From an uncultured Spirochaetia bacterium (lineage in GTDB: Bacteria > Spirochaetota > Spirochaetia > JABEVK01), in assembly GCA_937960645.1 (NCBI GenBank), contig CALGPJ010000011.1:1-64000 (forward strand): a stretch of DNA of 64,000 nucleotides, read 5' to 3'. The number at the start of each line of letters is the position of its first letter. The stretch's first letter is position 1. The translations under genes were made by a program, and so were the position numbers. The notes under the pieces are model-generated. The model searched no databases. It saw only the letters and a program-made list of their open reading frames with translations, and was not told the DNA's origin. Shown here one piece after another: positions 24,689 to 32,222 of this stretch.

Positions 24689-24722
24689 AAAAAAGACCAC
24701 CGACACAATGGGTATCGGTGGT
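24689..24722 (-). terminator. Attenuator between rplL and rpoB
   Basis: Minus strand ACCACCGA (24722-24715) pairs perfectly with TCGGTGGT (24703-24696) around an 11-nt loop, followed by C and six T. It matches the partial terminator that lowers rpoBC expression below rplJL in E. coli and other bacteria, although the sequence itself is unrelated. Confidence 0.8.
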
Positions 24723-24759
24723 GTTATGATTTGATCGAACAAGCGTTTCAGCGGGATGC

Positions 24760-25158
24760 TTACTTGATTTCGACATCTGCTCCGACTTCTTTGAGCTTCT
24801 TCGCAATGGTCTCGGCTTCGGCCTTGGACACGCCTTCCTTGACGGGCTTGTTTCCGGCTTCGACCAGATCCTTGGCCTCCTTGAGACCCAGGTTGGTGAT
24901 TTCTCGAACCACCTTGATCACGTCGATCTTCTTGTCGCCGAAGCTCTTGAGGATGACGTCGAATTCGGTCTTTTCCTCGGCTGCCGGAGCGGCTGCGGCC
25001 CCACCGCCAACAGCACCACCGGCGACCGCGGCAACAGCTACCGGAGCTGCGGCGGTGACACCGAACTTTTCTTCCATGGCCTTCACAAGTTCACTGACTT
25101 GCAAAACGGTCATGTTACTGATCGCATCGAGGATTTCCTCGGTGGTTAATGCTGCCAT
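24760..25158 (-). CDS. rplL: 50S ribosomal protein L7/L12
   Basis: L7/L12 stalk protein, 132 residues. The N-terminal dimerisation helix, an Ala/Gly/Val-rich hinge (residues 35-62) and the C-terminal factor-binding domain ([22 protein letters not shown], quoted in part) are all recognisable. It follows rplJ by 68 nt and precedes the attenuator before rpoB. Confidence 0.97.
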   Translation of the reverse strand: MAALTTEEILDAISNMTVLQVSELVKAMEEKFGVTAAAPVAVAAVAGGAVGGGAAAAPAAEEKTEFDVILKSFGDKKIDVIKVVREITNLGLKEAKDLVEAGNKPVKEGVSKAEAETIAKKLKEVGADVEIK

Positions 25159-25226
25159 ATTATCTTCCTCCTTCTCATTTTTTTTCCAGGGATAGCAGGT
25201 CAGCGATGAAGACTAACCCTGGTTTG

Positions 25227-25760
25227 TTACCCATTGGCTTTCTTGTCGGCCACCGCCTGAAGGGTTCGGGCCAACTTGGCGATCACGCCGTTCAGACCGC
25301 TTGCCAGGTTCTGGATGGGAGCCTTCATGGTCCCCATCAACATCGCCAGAAGCTGCTGCTTGGACGGCAGGTTCGAGTAAGCCTCGACCTGTTTGGCATT
25401 GAAAACCCCTCCCTCGATGATTCCTGCCTTGACTTCCAGGGCCGGAATCTCTTTGGCAAAGTCCAGCAGAGCCTTGGCGACCGGACCGCTCTCGGTCTTA
25501 CAAATCGCTACAGCGGTTGGACCCGCCAGATAGGTATCCACCTCCGGCAGCTTCATATCCCGAATGACCAACCGCGCAAAGGTGTTCTTCACGACCTTGA
25601 AGTCGGCGCCCAGGGGCCGCAGCCGGGACCGCAGATCGGTGATTTGCTCTACCGTCAACCCACGATAGTTGGTAAACACCAGATCCTTGCCACTCGAAAA
25701 GCGGTCCTTCAATGCGTTGATTTGCTTGACCTTGGCAGGTTGGATTTTTTTTGCACCCAT
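25227..25760 (-). CDS. rplJ: 50S ribosomal protein L10
   Basis: L10, 177 residues, anchors the L7/L12 dimers to the 50S subunit. Blocks DLVFTNYRGLTVEQITDLRS and VVKNTFARLV are typical. Its ATG overlaps the rplA stop (TAATG), so the usual independent L10 leader is absent, and coupling to rplA is likely. Confidence 0.96.
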   Translation of the reverse strand: MGAKKIQPAKVKQINALKDRFSSGKDLVFTNYRGLTVEQITDLRSRLRPLGADFKVVKNTFARLVIRDMKLPEVDTYLAGPTAVAICKTESGPVAKALLDFAKEIPALEVKAGIIEGGVFNAKQVEAYSNLPSKQQLLAMLMGTMKAPIQNLASGLNGVIAKLARTLQAVADKKANG

Positions 25761-26452
25761 TACCTGGCCTCCTTGGTATTTTGCTTGAACATGATTTTGA
25801 TACCGGGCCCCATGGTGCTCGAGAGCGAAATGGACTTGATGAAATCGCCCTTGAGGTCGCTGGGACGGCGGCGCTCCAGTTCACTGACGAAGGTGGTGAT
25901 GTTTTCGGTGATTTTTTCCTTGTCCATGCTTACCTTCCCCACCGCCAGGTGAACCACACCGGTCTTGTCCGCGCGGAACTCGGTACGGCCCTGCTTCAGC
26001 TGGGCCAGGGCGCCCGCCAGATCGTCCGTAACGGTTTGGGTCTTGGGGTTGGGCATCAAACCCCGGCGTCCGAGAATCGGACCCAGGCGGCCCACGTCTT
26101 TCATCATGTCAGGCGTAGCCACACAGATGTCGAAGTCCAACCAGCCCCCCTTGATCTTTTCGATGAGGTCGGCGTCCCCAACGTAGGTAGCGCCGGCCGC
26201 GCGCGCCTCCTCGGCCCGATCGGCCCGGGCGAACACCAGGATTTTCTTTTCAGCCTGGAAACGGTGTGGCAAAACCACGGTGTCGCGGACGGTATGGCTC
26301 TTTTTCAGGTTGAGCTTGACCGATATTTCCACGGTTTCGTCGAACTTGGCAAAGGCCAGGGATTTGACCAGCTCTACCGCCTCGGCATAGTTGTAGAACT
26401 TCAGGTGGTCGAACTTTTTCATGGCCTCGAGATATTTTTTACCCCGTTTCAT
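25760..26452 (-). CDS. rplA: 50S ribosomal protein L1
   Basis: L1, 230 residues, forms the L1 stalk at the E site and in many bacteria represses its own operon. Blocks [19 protein letters not shown] (here [20 protein letters not shown]), [14 protein letters not shown] and GTVT-type [12 protein letters not shown] are present. It overlaps rplK by 4 nt (ATGA). Confidence 0.97.
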   Translation of the reverse strand: MKRGKKYLEAMKKFDHLKFYNYAEAVELVKSLAFAKFDETVEISVKLNLKKSHTVRDTVVLPHRFQAEKKILVFARADRAEEARAAGATYVGDADLIEKIKGGWLDFDICVATPDMMKDVGRLGPILGRRGLMPNPKTQTVTDDLAGALAQLKQGRTEFRADKTGVVHLAVGKVSMDKEKITENITTFVSELERRRPSDLKGDFIKSISLSSTMGPGIKIMFKQNTKEAR

Positions 26453-26880
26453 GACTCCACCTCCACGCCCATGGATCGCGCGGTGCCGGCAATGATGCGC
26501 ATGGCGGCGTCGACGTCATTAGCCGAAACGTCGGGCATCTTCAGGGTGGCGATCTCCCGAAGCTTTGCCTGGCTGATCTTGCCCACCTTGGTCTTGTTCG
26601 GGGTGGCCGAACCTTTTTCGATGCCGACCGCCCTCTTGATCAGGACGGCCGCCGGGGGCGTCTTGAGGATGAAGGAGAACGTCTTGTCGGCATATATGGT
26701 GATCACGCAGGGAATGATGAGCCCTGGTTCCATGTTTTTGGTCTTGTCGTTGAACTGCTGCACGAACTGGGGCGAGCTGACACCGTGGGGTCCCAGAGCC
26801 GGACCGACCGGGGGAGCCGGGGTCGCCTTGCCTGCGGGCAATTGCAACTTGACGAAGGCCACGATTTTTTTCTTGGCCAT
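26449..26880 (-). CDS. rplK: 50S ribosomal protein L11
   Basis: L11, 143 residues, at the GTPase-associated centre and required for RelA-type sensing where present. Blocks [19 protein letters not shown] and [19 protein letters not shown] are diagnostic. It lies 62 nt after nusG; that gap contains a perfect 8-bp hairpin. Confidence 0.97.
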   Translation of the reverse strand: MAKKKIVAFVKLQLPAGKATPAPPVGPALGPHGVSSPQFVQQFNDKTKNMEPGLIIPCVITIYADKTFSFILKTPPAAVLIKRAVGIEKGSATPNKTKVGKISQAKLREIATLKMPDVSANDVDAAMRIIAGTARSMGVEVES

Positions 26881-26906
26881 ATGGCACTCCTTGTTGTGGT
26901 TCTAAC

Positions 26907-26925
26907 GTTTTCCCAACGGGAAAAC
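26907..26925 (-). promoter_or_regulatory. Hairpin in nusG-rplK gap
   Basis: GTTTTCCC, a 3-nt loop and GGGAAAAC form a perfect 8-bp stem, with no T-run after it, so it is not an intrinsic terminator. Its position just before rplK-rplA is where an L1 autoregulatory RNA site would lie, but resemblance to the L1-binding fold could not be judged by eye. Confidence 0.4.
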
Positions 26926-26942
26926 TCCCATCCGAAAGGGTC

Positions 26943-27497
26943 CTAGACCCTTTCTACCTGATTGAAATCCATCTCCACCGGTGTGGACCTGCCGAAGATT
27001 CCCACCATGATGCGCAGTTTTTGCTTCTCGGTGTTGATCTCTTCGATGGTTCCGGTGAACCCCGAAAACGGCCCCTCGGTGATTCGAACGTTTTCTCCCT
27101 GATGGAACAAGGTCTGCATGATCAACGATTTGTCGGCCTTGATTTCTCCGGTCCGCATCAGGATGGCCTTGACTTCCTCGTTGGAAATTGGGTTGGGCTT
27201 GACGTTGGCCGCTACACCAACAAAGCCACTGACCCCATTGATCCGTTTGATATGCCCGACGACGTCTTTCCAGTTGTCCGCATCCAGATCGAGCTCCAAC
27301 AGCACATAACCGGGCCAAATCCGGACTTCCCTCTCCCTCTTCTTGCCATTACGAGTTTCCACAATTTTTTCGGCGGGAACCTTGACCTCGAAGATGTAGT
27401 TTTGCAGCTCAGGGTTTTCCATGAGCATCCGAATGTTTTTTTCGACCTTTTTTTCGAATTGCGAATAGGTCTGCAGGACGTACCAGGATCGGGCCAC
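26943..27497 (-). CDS. nusG: Transcription termination/antitermination protein NusG
   Basis: NusG, 184 residues, an RNA polymerase elongation factor linking transcription to Rho or the ribosome. The NGN domain begins RSWYVLQTYSQFEKKVEKNI. The KOW motif is visible in NVRITEGPFSGFTGTIEEIN. It lies between secE and rplK as in most bacteria. Confidence 0.97.
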   Translation of the reverse strand: MARSWYVLQTYSQFEKKVEKNIRMLMENPELQNYIFEVKVPAEKIVETRNGKKREREVRIWPGYVLLELDLDADNWKDVVGHIKRINGVSGFVGVAANVKPNPISNEEVKAILMRTGEIKADKSLIMQTLFHQGENVRITEGPFSGFTGTIEEINTEKQKLRIMVGIFGRSTPVEMDFNQVERV

Positions 27498-27505
27498 GTG
27501 TTACC

Positions 27506-27685
27506 TCAAAAAAACGATTGAATCAGACGAAGAAAGAGGATGTCCACCAATCCGAAAAACGCAGCCAAAATTACGGTGGATACGATGACGACCCGCGTAT
27601 TGTCCATGACCTTGTCCCGCGAGGGCCAGACCACCTTCTTCATTTCCGCGATCACATCGTCCAAAAAGGCCTTCAGTTTTTTCAC
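27506..27685 (-). CDS. secE: Preprotein translocase subunit SecE
   Basis: SecE, 59 residues from a GTG start at 27685 with GGAG 6 nt upstream. The amphipathic helix carries the signature EMKKVVWPSRDKVMDNT. One membrane helix (VVIVSTVILAAFFGLVDILF) follows, with only a short C-terminal stub. This single-helix form is the short type found in most bacteria outside the Enterobacteria. It lies 8 nt before nusG. Confidence 0.95.
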   Translation of the reverse strand: MKKLKAFLDDVIAEMKKVVWPSRDKVMDNTRVVIVSTVILAAFFGLVDILFLRLIQSFF

Positions 27686-27711
27686 GCATCACTCCTCTTC
27701 TTCAAAAAAAT

Positions 27712-27784
27712 CAGGCCGGTAGGGACTCGAACCCTAGACCTGCGGTTTTGGAGACCGCTGCTCTACCAACTGAGCTACCGACCT
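27712..27784 (-). tRNA. tRNA-Trp (anticodon CCA)
   Basis: Complete 73-nt cloverleaf. The acceptor stem AGGTCGG pairs with CCGGCCT (one G-U), the D arm is GCTC-AGTTGGTA-GAGC, the anticodon loop is CTCCAAA, and the T arm contains GTTCGAG. The discriminator base is G, as expected for Trp. The 3' CCA is not encoded, so it must be added enzymatically. It lies between rpmG and secE, a common position. Confidence 0.95.
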
Positions 27785-27791
27785 TCGTGAC

Positions 27792-27968
27792 TTACTTGAT
27801 TTTGCCCTCTTTGTGGAGGGTATGACGGCGAAGCTTTGGGCAATACTTCATGAGCTCCAGCTTATCCGGATGATTCTTGCGATTTTTGGTCGTGGTGTAA
27901 TTCCGGAGACCCGTTTCTGTGCACACCAAAGCGATCAGCTCCACCGCGCCTTTGCTCTTTTTACCCAT
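27792..27968 (-). CDS. rpmG: 50S ribosomal protein L33
   Basis: L33, 58 residues from [20 protein letters not shown], with [20 protein letters not shown] at the end. It has one Cys before the central part and one in KYCPKL, not the full CxxC pairs of the zinc-binding form, so it looks like a zinc-independent type. It lies between the two tRNA genes. Confidence 0.95.
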   Translation of the reverse strand: MGKKSKGAVELIALVCTETGLRNYTTTKNRKNHPDKLELMKYCPKLRRHTLHKEGKIK

Positions 27969-28000
27969 AAAAACTCCTCTCGTTCTCCCCCAGGGAGGCC

Positions 28001-28073
28001 AGCCCTCGACCGGACTTGAACCGGTGACCCCCACCTTACCATGGTGATGCTCTACCGACTGAGCTACAAGGGC
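28001..28073 (-). tRNA. tRNA-Thr (anticodon GGT)
   Basis: Cloverleaf with acceptor stem GCCCTTG/CGAGGGC, D arm GCTC-AGTCGGTA-GAGC, anticodon loop ATGGTAA and T loop GTTCAAG. Discriminator T; the 3' CCA is not encoded. It is the first gene of the translation super-cluster, directly behind its strongest promoter. Confidence 0.93.
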
Positions 28074-28096
28074 GTAAGATTAAAAATTGCTTGAGC

Positions 28097-28125
28097 ATGT
28101 TAACGGAATGAAGTTTGCTTGTCAA
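28097..28125 (-). promoter_or_regulatory. Promoter at head of translation cluster
   Basis: TTGACA (28125-28120), a 17-nt spacer and TAACAT (28102-28097), 23 nt before tRNA-Thr. It is the only strong promoter seen upstream of rpmG-secE-nusG-rplKAJL-rpoBC. Confidence 0.85.
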
Positions 28126-28160
28126 GACCTAAAGAGAAAAAACCAGGGAAAAACCTCGAA

Positions 28161-28451
28161 TCAGAGCTGGCTCCACTCGGATTTCGGCGGCAAAAGGGAG
28201 GCGACCTTGGCCCAGTCCAAAGAGATTTCCTCCAACCCCTCGGCCTTGGGGTCCGTCCAGCTGAAACCGGACTTGCTCCTCCACTCGGGATCGCCATGAA
28301 CGGGAGGGATGGCGAACTGGGCATCTTTCGGGAAAAAATGAACGGTCAATACCGTGCCGCAGGCAGTACAAACCAGTCCTGCAGCGTCGGTTTCCGGGCC
28401 GGAACACTTGAAACGGCGGATGGCTTCGAGCGGATGAGGACAACTTCCCAT
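28161..28451 (-). CDS. Small uncharacterised cysteine-containing protein
   Basis: About 96 residues from MGSCPHPLEAIRRFKCSG. It has a zinc-ribbon-like spread of cysteines: C4, C16 and the pair in VCTACGTVL. The C-terminal half is Trp-rich and acidic (DPEWRSKSGFSWTDPKAEGL). No family is recognised. The start is chosen because a promoter ends 6 nt before this ATG, making a leaderless message likely; an in-frame TTG at 28475 is the alternative. It lies directly upstream of the tRNA-Thr promoter. Amino-acid composition looks protein-like, but the gene is short and could be wrong. Confidence 0.55.
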   Translation of the reverse strand: MGSCPHPLEAIRRFKCSGPETDAAGLVCTACGTVLTVHFFPKDAQFAIPPVHGDPEWRSKSGFSWTDPKAEGLEEISLDWAKVASLLPPKSEWSQL

Positions 28452-28457
28452 ACCATC

Positions 28458-28486
28458 AGAATAACAGATTTTCAAATATTTTCCAA
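28458..28486 (-). promoter_or_regulatory. Promoter of small Cys protein, leaderless type
   Basis: TTGGAA (28486-28481), a 17-nt spacer and TATTCT (28463-28458), then 6 nt to the ATG at 28451. No Shine-Dalgarno sequence lies between. Confidence 0.5.
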
Positions 28487-28523
28487 CATCCTCTCCCTAA
28501 AATCGCAAATTTTTTCTTTTTCG

Positions 28524-28580
28524 TGTCATCCCGAGCAACGCGAGAAGGTTCCTCACCTGCTTCGCAGGTTCGGAATGACA
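28524..28580. repeat. REP-like palindromic element
   Basis: A 57-bp element whose ends TGTCATCCCGA and TCGGAATGACA are inverted copies with one mismatch. It has an inner hairpin ACCTGC-TTC-GCAGGT. It resembles the widespread family of short palindromic repeats with GTCATTCCGAG-type ends found between genes in many bacterial genomes. It lies between the small Cys protein and ilvC. Confidence 0.65.
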
Positions 28581-28630
28581 ATGGTGCGCGGGTTCGGAAT
28601 GACAATGGTGAGCGGGTTCGGAAGGACAAG
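28567..28630. repeat. 24-bp tandem repeat
   Basis: Units beginning GGTTCGGAATGACAATGGTG at 28567, 28591 and 28615 (the last with one or two changes and incomplete). It extends the right end of the palindromic element, so it probably arose by duplication of its 3' end. No spacers are present, so this is not a CRISPR array. Confidence 0.85.
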
Positions 28631-28645
28631 AACCGATCATTCTCC

Positions 28646-28674
28646 TTGACTCCACCTGGCACAAGGGCTATGCT
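28646..28674 (+). promoter_or_regulatory. Promoter of ilvC
   Basis: TTGACT, a 17-nt spacer and TATGCT, 15 nt downstream of the 24-bp repeats. The predicted leader is about 20 nt and carries GAGG before the ATG. Confidence 0.75.
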
Positions 28675-28701
28675 GGTGGAAAATCTTTTCTCGAGGTCAT
28701 C

Positions 28702-30171
28702 ATGAACTATTTTAATAGCATTCCGTTTCGCGAGCAGCTGCGGCAGCTCGGCACCTGCCGACTGATGGAGCGCTCGGAGTTTGCCGATGGGGTCAATGCC
28801 CTGAAGGGCAAGCTCATCGTCATTATTGGCTGCGGCGCCCAGGGGCTCAACCAGGGGCTCAATCTCCGGGACAGCGGCCTGGACGTGCGTTACGCCCTGC
28901 GACCGGAAGCCATTGCCGAAAAGCGCCAGAGTTACCTCAGCGCCACCCAGAACGGTTTCGAGGTGGGCACCTACGAGGACCTCATACCCAAAGCCGACCT
29001 GGTGGCCAACCTCACCCCGGACAAGCAACATTCCAGGGTGGTGGCCGCCGTCATGCCGCTCATGAAGAAGGGCAGTGCCCTGCTCTACAGCCATGGGTTT
29101 AACATCGTGGAGGAGGGAACGCAGATCCGTAAGGACATCACCGTTCTCATGGTGGCCCCCAAGGCCCCCGGCACCGAGGTCCGGCAGGAGTACCTGCGCG
29201 GTTTTGGCGTGCCCACCCTGATTGCTGTCCATCCGGAAAACGATCCCGAAGGTAAGGGCTGGGACTGGGCCAGGGCCTATTGCTACGGGACCGGCGGCCA
29301 CCGGGCCGGCGTCCTCGAGAGCAGCTTCGTGGCCGAGGTCAAATCCGACCTCATGGGGGAACAGACCATCCTCTGCGGCCTGTTGCAAAGCGGGAGCCTT
29401 CTGTGCTTCGACCGCATGGTGGAAAAGGGCATCGATCGGGCCTGGGCGGCTCAGTTCGTTCAGTACGGTTGGGAGACCATCACCGAGGCCCTCAAGTTTG
29501 GCGGCATCAGCGGCATGATGGACCGTCTCTCCAACCCCGCCAAGCTGCGAGCCAACGACCTGGCGAACCAGCTCAAGGCCATTCTTCGGCCTCTTTTCCA
29601 GAAGCACATGCAGGACATCATCGATGGCACCTTCTCCAGCACCATGATGAAGGACTGGGCCGACAACGACCGCCAGCTTTTGACCTGGAGGGCCGCCACC
29701 GCGGAAACTGCCTTCGAAAAGACCGAATCGGCCAAGGGGACCATCAAGGAACAGGAGTTCTTCGACAAGGGCATCCTGATGGTCGCCTTCGTCAAGGCGG
29801 GGGTGGAGCTTGCGTTTGAAAGCATGGTCGAGGTCGGGATCAAGCCCGAGAGCGCCTACTACGAAAGCCTCCACGAGGTGCCTCTCATCGCCAACCTGAT
29901 CGCCCGCAAAAAACTCTACGAAATGAACAAGGTGATTTCCGACACCGCCGAATACGGCTGCTACCTCTTCGACAACGCGTGCCGACCGATGCTGAAAGAC
30001 TTCATGAGCGGTGTACTGACCGATGTGCTGGGCAAGGGGCTGGAACTCGCCGACACAGGTGTTTCCAACCGCGAGCTGGCCTCCCTCAATGACGCCATGC
30101 GCGAACACGGGGTCGAAGTGATCGGCCGCAAGCTGCGCCGCTACATGACCGAAATGAAGCCCATCCTCTGA
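28702..30171 (+). CDS. ilvC: Ketol-acid reductoisomerase, class II
   Basis: IlvC, 489 residues, NADPH-dependent conversion of acetolactate or acetohydroxybutyrate to dihydroxy acids in branched-chain amino acid synthesis. The length and duplicated C-terminal domain mark the long class II (E. coli) type rather than the 330-residue class I. The Rossmann motif is [17 protein letters not shown] (43-59). Blocks [29 protein letters not shown] and [20 protein letters not shown] are near-identical in type to the gamma-proteobacterial enzyme. It is monocistronic, with its own promoter and terminator. Other ilv genes are not adjacent; ilvE is 13 kb away. Horizontal origin is possible but unproven. Confidence 0.97.
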   Translation: MNYFNSIPFREQLRQLGTCRLMERSEFADGVNALKGKLIVIIGCGAQGLNQGLNLRDSGLDVRYALRPEAIAEKRQSYLSATQNGFEVGTYEDLIPKADLVANLTPDKQHSRVVAAVMPLMKKGSALLYSHGFNIVEEGTQIRKDITVLMVAPKAPGTEVRQEYLRGFGVPTLIAVHPENDPEGKGWDWARAYCYGTGGHRAGVLESSFVAEVKSDLMGEQTILCGLLQSGSLLCFDRMVEKGIDRAWAAQFVQYGWETITEALKFGGISGMMDRLSNPAKLRANDLANQLKAILRPLFQKHMQDIIDGTFSSTMMKDWADNDRQLLTWRAATAETAFEKTESAKGTIKEQEFFDKGILMVAFVKAGVELAFESMVEVGIKPESAYYESLHEVPLIANLIARKKLYEMNKVISDTAEYGCYLFDNACRPMLKDFMSGVLTDVLGKGLELADTGVSNRELASLNDAMREHGVEVIGRKLRRYMTEMKPIL

Positions 30172-30196
30172 GGTTCCCGCGGATATTTACACAGGA

Positions 30197-30221
30197 AGGC
30201 CCCGCCCAGGCGGGGTTTTTT
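30197..30221 (+). terminator. Terminator of ilvC
   Basis: CCCCGC (30200-30205), a 4-nt loop and GCGGGG (30210-30215), followed by six T, 29 nt after the ilvC stop. The minus-strand side lacks a T-run, so it acts on the plus strand only. Confidence 0.85.
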
Positions 30222-30225
30222 CCGA

Positions 30226-30495
30226 CTACGCCAGCTCCATCATGTCGTCCAAACCGCCGGCGTTGACCACGTCCTTGTAGCCTTCGGCCTTGAGCAGGTG
30301 GGCGGCGTAGGCGCTTCGGGCCCCAGAGGCACAATAGAGAATGACGGGCTTGTCCTTGGGGATCTCGTTTTTTCGGACAAGGATGCGGTCCACGGGGATG
30401 TTGAGCGCACCCGGGAAATGTTCTTCCTCGTACTCCTCTTCGGTTCGGACGTCCACGACGACGGCCCCATTGTTGATTTTGTCCCTGATGTTCAT
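30226..30495 (-). CDS. Single-domain rhodanese sulfurtransferase
   Basis: 89 residues from MNIRDKINNG with GGAG 5 nt upstream; an in-frame start at 30525 lies inside the preceding gene and is rejected. One rhodanese domain with VVVDVRTEEEYEEEHFPGA and the active-site loop CASGARS, catalytic Cys55 present. Likely carries persulfide sulfur. It lies 26 nt downstream of the CoA-disulfide-reductase-like gene, whose own rhodanese domain lacks the cysteine, so it may supply the sulfur-transfer step for that enzyme. Confidence 0.88.
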   Translation of the reverse strand: MNIRDKINNGAVVVDVRTEEEYEEEHFPGALNIPVDRILVRKNEIPKDKPVILYCASGARSAYAAHLLKAEGYKDVVNAGGLDDMMELA

Positions 30496-30521
30496 TGTTA
30501 CTCCTTTTTCCAGCGTGATTA

Positions 30522-32183
30522 TCACGCCCGGATGATCTCCTGATTTTCCAAAAGCGCTTCGAGGGCGAACCAGCCCCCACCGACGTACCCCCCGTTCGGG
30601 AATCCATGCTGGCGCAGTTGACGGGCAACCACGTGCCCCAGGTAGCCGTCTTTGGAGACGATTACGATGGCACGGTCTCGGGGAAGTTCCTCCATCCGAT
30701 GGCGTAATTCATCGGCCGGGATAAGGATGCTGCCCGCCCAGTAACCGTCCGAGGTCTCCAGGGCGGTGCGCACATCGAGCACCACGGCGGCCCCGGATTC
30801 TTTGAGTTCCCTGGCCTGTTGGGGGGAGAGCTGGACGCTGTACCCGCTGAGGTGATTCAGCCCCGCATAGGCCGCCATGTTGAGGGGATCGTTCCCGCTG
30901 TTGTAGGGCGGAGCGTAGGCAAAGTCGGTTTCGGCTAAATCCTCCAGGGTCAATTTTCCCATCAGGGCCGCGGCGATGGCATCGATCCGCTTGTCCACAC
31001 CGAGCTTCCCCAGGGCCTGGGCCCCCAGGATGCGGTGGCTGGAGCGATCCACCACCAGCTTGACCATCAGGGGCTCACCGCCGGGGTAGTAACTCACCTG
31101 GTTGTCCTTCACGAGGAGTATGCCCACCACATCCTTGCCCATCCCCTGAGCGGCCTTCTCCGAGAGGCCGGTGGAGGCGACCGTGATGTCGAAGATCTTC
31201 ACTACCGACGTCCCCAGGCCGCCGCGGTAGACCTCCTGACCGCCTGCCATGTTCATCGCGGCGATTCGCCCCTGCCGATTGGCCGGCCCTGCCAGCGGGA
31301 TGCGCGTCTTTTCCTGGCCGACGCGGTGCACGATTTCGATCATGTCGCCAGCGGCATAGATGTCGGGGTCGCTGGTGCAAAGGTACTCGTCGACCCACAG
31401 ACCGCCGCGATCCCCCATTTTCAGTCCGGAGTTTTGGGCCAATTCCAGGTTGGGCCGCACCCCAATGCTCAAAATCACGAGGTCCGCGGCCAGCTCGGTG
31501 CCGTCCGAGAGGACCGCCGTTGCCGGCCCCAAGGACTGGAGCGATTTTTCCATGTAGACAGACACGCCGTGCTGGCGGAGTGTCTGCACAATCCTGGCGC
31601 CGAATTCCGAATCCAGGGTGATCATCGGCCAGGGGGCGAGTTCCACCAAGCTCACATCGAGGCCGCGGGCGCGCAGCGCCTCCACCATTTCTAGCCCGAT
31701 GAATCCACCGCCAACCACCACGGCGGACTGGGGTTGCCGTTGTTTGATGTATCGATCGATTTTGTCCATGTCCGGGATGGTCCAGAGGGTGAACACACCT
31801 TCCCGACCGAGACCTGCGATGTTCGGGGGCACCACGGGGCGTCCGCCCTGAGCGAGGAGCAATTTATCGTAATTCAGCCAGCGCTCCCCCTCGCCCGATT
31901 GTACCCGCACCCGCCTTCCCGCACGATCGATTTCCACCGCCTCGGTGTTGAGCAGCACCTGGACCCGGTAGCGGCTCCAGAATCCCTCCGGGGTCTGGAG
32001 CAGGAGCTTGCTGCGGCGCTTGATGTCCCCACCGATGAAGTACGGCAGGCCGCAGTTGGCGAAACTCACGTACGGCCCCTTCTCCACGAGCGTGATCTCG
32101 GCTTCCTCGTCTTGACGGCGCAACCGGGCGGCCGCCGTGGCTCCCGCCGCGACGCCGCCGATGATGACGTACCTATTGTTCAT
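30522..32183 (-). CDS. CoA-disulfide reductase-type flavoprotein with rhodanese domain
   Basis: 553 residues, a pyridine nucleotide-disulfide oxidoreductase of the CoADR-RHD type, which reduces CoA disulfide, CoA persulfide or polysulfide with NAD(P)H. The FAD motif is GGVAAGATAAAR (9-20). The single active Cys44 is in SFANCGLPYFIGG. The NAD motif is GGGFIGLE (158-165). The dimerisation domain runs about 325-445. The fused C-terminal rhodanese domain (about 455-553) keeps VVLDVRTALE, but its active loop reads VSKDGYLG, with Ser510 where Cys is expected, so that domain should be inactive as a sulfurtransferase. It forms an operon with the single-domain rhodanese. Confidence 0.88.
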   Translation of the reverse strand: MNNRYVIIGGVAAGATAAARLRRQDEEAEITLVEKGPYVSFANCGLPYFIGGDIKRRSKLLLQTPEGFWSRYRVQVLLNTEAVEIDRAGRRVRVQSGEGERWLNYDKLLLAQGGRPVVPPNIAGLGREGVFTLWTIPDMDKIDRYIKQRQPQSAVVVGGGFIGLEMVEALRARGLDVSLVELAPWPMITLDSEFGARIVQTLRQHGVSVYMEKSLQSLGPATAVLSDGTELAADLVILSIGVRPNLELAQNSGLKMGDRGGLWVDEYLCTSDPDIYAAGDMIEIVHRVGQEKTRIPLAGPANRQGRIAAMNMAGGQEVYRGGLGTSVVKIFDITVASTGLSEKAAQGMGKDVVGILLVKDNQVSYYPGGEPLMVKLVVDRSSHRILGAQALGKLGVDKRIDAIAAALMGKLTLEDLAETDFAYAPPYNSGNDPLNMAAYAGLNHLSGYSVQLSPQQARELKESGAAVVLDVRTALETSDGYWAGSILIPADELRHRMEELPRDRAIVIVSKDGYLGHVVARQLRQHGFPNGGYVGGGWFALEALLENQEIIRA

Positions 32184-32189
32184 GTTTTT

Positions 32190-32219
32190 AATATATAGTT
32201 TTATTTATATATATGTCAA
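32190..32219 (-). promoter_or_regulatory. Promoter of CoADR-rhodanese operon, leaderless type
   Basis: TTGACA (32219-32214) and TATATT (32195-32190), spacer 18 (or TATATA with spacer 16), in very AT-rich sequence immediately after the clpB stop. Six nt (AAAAAC) separate TATATT from the ATG at 32183, with no ribosome-binding site. Confidence 0.8.
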
Positions 32220-32222
32220 GCC

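Noticed and set aside
27501-27692. A 63-codon minus-strand frame over secE
   Set aside because: Out of frame with the SecE signature EMKKVVWPSRD, which is read from GTG at 27685.
28567-28630. Short CRISPR array
   Set aside because: The 24-bp units are directly adjacent with no spacers.
28456-30108. A 550-codon minus-strand frame opposite ilvC
   Set aside because: Antisense of ilvC; its C-terminal part merely translates the intergenic repeat.
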